The notes beneath the pieces were generated by a model, which ran no database searches, was not told the DNA's origin, and worked only from the letters and a program-made list of their open reading frames with translations. Below, piece after piece: positions 3,240 to 5,294 of a DNA stretch of 5,294 bases. Origin of the DNA: JBNKDD01 sp050288085 (GTDB taxonomy: Bacteria > Chloroflexota > Anaerolineae > Aggregatilineales > UBA3940); contig JBNKDD010000355.1 in the NCBI GenBank assembly GCA_050288085.1, positions 1 to 5,294 on the forward strand. The letters are read 5' to 3'. Numbering within the stretch: the stretch's first letter is position 1; the number at the start of each line of letters is the position of its first letter. The position numbers were made by a program, and so were the translations under genes.

Positions 3240-5294
3240 CTACCGCGCGAAGCTGCTCACTCCCCGCGCCATCAGGTTCACCACCCCAGCCTGGCGCTGC
3301 ACCTCGCCCTGGGCGACCAGTAACCTGGCTCCCCGGATCACCTGCCGGTGTTTCTGGTAAATATCGGGTCGGATTATTACGTCCATCAGACCAAATTCAT
3401 CTTCCAGGGTGATGAAACGAAAACCCTTCGCCGTCGGCGGGGCCTGGTGCACCGATACCCACCCGGCCACCGTCAGCCGCTCGCCCGCCCCGGCAGCCTT
3501 CAAACCCCGGCTGTCGGTTATCCCTCGCTCCCGCAGCCAATCCCGGTAAAGGGCCATCGGGTGGTCAGCGGTCGATAAGCCCAGCAGTTGATAATCCGCC
3601 TCCAACCGCTCCTCGCGGGTCAGGGCGGGCAGCGCGATCGGATATTGCGGATACTCCAGTTCCAGCTCCCGCACCTGGTAGGACAGCCGCCCCAGCTCCC
3701 ACAACAGCTTCCGGCGGGGGATGCCCCAGCCATCCATCGATCCGACCTGGACCAGATTCTCGACCAATCGCTTCGGCAGCTGCGTCCGGCGGCAGAAGTC
3801 CAGCAGGTTGGTGAAGGGCAGACCCTTCCGCGCCTCGATGGCCCGCCCCGCCCCGGCCTCGCCAATACCAGCCACCTGCATGAAGCCCAACCGGATCTGA
3901 TCCTCGCAAACCACGCTCCGCGCCCCGCTGTGATTGACCGCGACCGGCAGCACCTGCACCCCGTGCCGTTTCGCATCGTTGACCAGCACCGCCGGACTCC
4001 AGAAGCCCATCGGTTGGTTATTCAGCAATCCGGCGAAAAATGCTGCGGGGTGATAGCGTTTCAGCCAAGCAGACTGGTAGACGATCACCGAGAAAGCCCC
4101 GGCGTGGCTCTTGGGGAAGGCATAACCGCCGAAGGCTTTCAGGATGTCGTACACCTGGTCGGCGATGTGCTTCGAGATACCGTTCTTCACCGCCCCCTCG
4201 ACAAACACCTGGCGCAGCTCCTCGATCACCTCCCCCGGCAGGTCAGACCCCAACGCCCGGCGCAGCGCTTCCCCCTGGCCGGCGGACAGGCCCGCGAGTT
4301 CGCGAACGATCTGCAAAACTTGCTCCTGGTAGATCACTACGCCCAACGATTCTTCCAGCAGCGGCTTGAGCTTCGGATGCAGGTAAGTGACCGGCTCCAC
4401 GCCCGCCCGCCGCCGCAGGTAGGGATGGACCATATTGCCCTGGATCGGACCGGGCCGGATCAGCGAGACGGAGGTGATCAGGTCTTCGAAGCTCTCCGGC
4501 TTGAGCCGGGGCTGGAGCTGGGTCTGGGCGCGGCTCTCGACCTGGAACACGCCGACCGTATCGCCCGCCTGCAGCATGGCAAACACCGCCGGGTCGTCAA
4601 AGCTCAGGTCATCCAGGTCGACCTGCTGGCCGGTCGTTTCCGCGATAATCTCAACCGCCTCGGCCAGCACCGACAGTATCCGCAGACCCAGGATGTCGAT
4701 CTTGACCAGCCCGGAGTCCTCGATGCCGTACTTGTCCCACTGGACGACCACCCGGTCGGGCATGGTGGCCGGTTCGGTGGCGATGCGCTCGGCCAGCGGC
4801 GGCCCGGTGATCACCATCCCCCCGTTGTGGATGCCCCGGTGGCGCGGGAAGCCCAGCACCTTGCCCACGTCCCGGATGGCGCTCCGGGTCCGGTAGGTGA
4901 TGAAGGTGCAGGCCATCGCCGCGTGGTCGTGACCGTATCGCTGATAGATGTACTGGATAACCTCCTCGCGCCGGGCGGCATCGAAGTCGACGTCGATGTC
5001 GGGCGGGCGCAGCCGCTCCTCCGACAGAAAACGCTCGAAGACCAGGTTGTGCTTCATGGGGTCAATCGGGGTGATGTGGAGCAGGTAAGCGACCAGCGAG
5101 TTGGCCGCCGAGCCGCGCCCCTGGCAGCGGATGCCGTTTTGCTGCGCAAAATTGACGATGTCCCACACGATCAGGAAGTAGTTGGCCAGCTGCCCCTGGT
5201 CGATCACCCGCAGTTCATAATCCAGCTGTTCCTTCACTTCCGATGAAGCATCTGGGTACCGCCGGGGCAGTGCCGCCTCACACAGTGATCGCAG
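3240..5294 (-). CDS. dnaE2: Error-prone DNA polymerase III alpha subunit (DnaE2/ImuC type), 5'-truncated by window, internal deletion
   Basis: The frame is open from the window edge for 684 residues to a TAG at 3240-3242; full-length relatives have about 1000-1100, so the PHP domain lies outside. Visible residues (numbered from the edge) include GRGSAANS (~60-67), PDIDVDFD with two palm aspartates (~101 and 103), VKIDILGL with the third (~200), FQVESRAQ (~250), RPGPIQG, YQEQ and FPKSHA in the fingers, QPMGFWSP (~427), a helix-hairpin-helix stretch (QVAGIGEAG) and a C-terminal OB fold ending LMARGVSSFAR. FQVESRAQ and QPMGFWSP are typical of DnaE2/ImuC rather than replicative DnaE, pointing to damage-tolerant synthesis. 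At residues ~148-149 VGKVLG abuts FPRHRGIHNGGMVIT: relatives have roughly 40-60 more residues here, the thumb region. Activity is therefore doubtful despite the open frame. The usual SRDF-type terminus of relatives is absent. No imuA or imuB is visible. Confidence 0.92.
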   Translation of the reverse strand: MRSLCEAALPRRYPDASSEVKEQLDYELRVIDQGQLANYFLIVWDIVNFAQQNGIRCQGRGSAANSLVAYLLHITPIDPMKHNLVFERFLSEERLRPPDIDVDFDAARREEVIQYIYQRYGHDHAAMACTFITYRTRSAIRDVGKVLGFPRHRGIHNGGMVITGPPLAERIATEPATMPDRVVVQWDKYGIEDSGLVKIDILGLRILSVLAEAVEIIAETTGQQVDLDDLSFDDPAVFAMLQAGDTVGVFQVESRAQTQLQPRLKPESFEDLITSVSLIRPGPIQGNMVHPYLRRRAGVEPVTYLHPKLKPLLEESLGVVIYQEQVLQIVRELAGLSAGQGEALRRALGSDLPGEVIEELRQVFVEGAVKNGISKHIADQVYDILKAFGGYAFPKSHAGAFSVIVYQSAWLKRYHPAAFFAGLLNNQPMGFWSPAVLVNDAKRHGVQVLPVAVNHSGARSVVCEDQIRLGFMQVAGIGEAGAGRAIEARKGLPFTNLLDFCRRTQLPKRLVENLVQVGSMDGWGIPRRKLLWELGRLSYQVRELELEYPQYPIALPALTREERLEADYQLLGLSTADHPMALYRDWLRERGITDSRGLKAAGAGERLTVAGWVSVHQAPPTAKGFRFITLEDEFGLMDVIIRPDIYQKHRQVIRGARLLVAQGEVQRQAGVVNLMARGVSSFAR

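Noticed and set aside
3588..5246. 552-codon open frame on the plus strand
   Set aside because: It is the antisense shadow of dnaE2, an effect of GC-rich third positions. Its translation is repetitive H/R/P/L/D/Q-rich and has no family pattern, while the minus strand carries clear polymerase motifs.
1..5294. CRISPR array, tRNA, rRNA or origin
   Set aside because: I found no regularly spaced repeats, cloverleaf sequence, rRNA-like blocks or iterons on either strand by eye.

Overview
The window looks like an accessory stretch of a bacterial chromosome or plasmid, full of broken and mobile pieces, next to a large repair-polymerase gene. The proteins suggest a Chloroflexota-like bacterium: the error-prone DnaE, a DUF433 antitoxin with a helix-turn-helix, and a XerD-like recombinase tail reading NTVMIYTEPT. 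This rests on general resemblance only. Bases 1-605 are visibly AT-richer than the rest, which is GC-rich.

Layout. Bases 1-605 hold no intact gene: a short C-terminal coding remnant (53-163), a 132-bp MITE-like element with 13-bp perfect terminal inverted repeats and a TAA target duplication (239-370), and undistinguished sequence to 605. At 606 the first 20 or so codons of a TIR-domain gene, with a ribosome binding site, run straight into the last ~50 codons of a tyrosine recombinase (661-816), forming a chimeric scar. From 833 onward all genes are on the minus strand. Read in transcription order from the right edge they are: an error-prone DNA polymerase III alpha subunit (DnaE2/ImuC type, 5' end outside the window); a small unrecognised gene split by a frameshift; an antitoxin/RelE-type toxin pair overlapping by 23 nt; a hairpin terminator; a PIN-like toxin gene (DUF5615-like C-terminus) split by a frameshift; and a DUF433 + helix-turn-helix antitoxin.

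How it fits together. Two toxin-antitoxin modules of different families lie in tandem, beside a recombinase remnant and a MITE, as expected of a decaying genomic island. The RelE module looks intact. The second module keeps its antitoxin, while its toxin partner appears broken by a one-base loss.

The most striking point is in the polymerase. The reading frame is open and keeps the three palm aspartates, but it jumps directly from VGKVLG to FPRHRGIHNGGMVIT. The roughly 40-60 residue thumb region that DnaE-family enzymes carry there is missing. I see no wholly new defence system. The novel candidates are the thumb-deleted polymerase, the TIR/recombinase chimera and the unusual DUF433-HTH antitoxin with its AT-hook-like tail.
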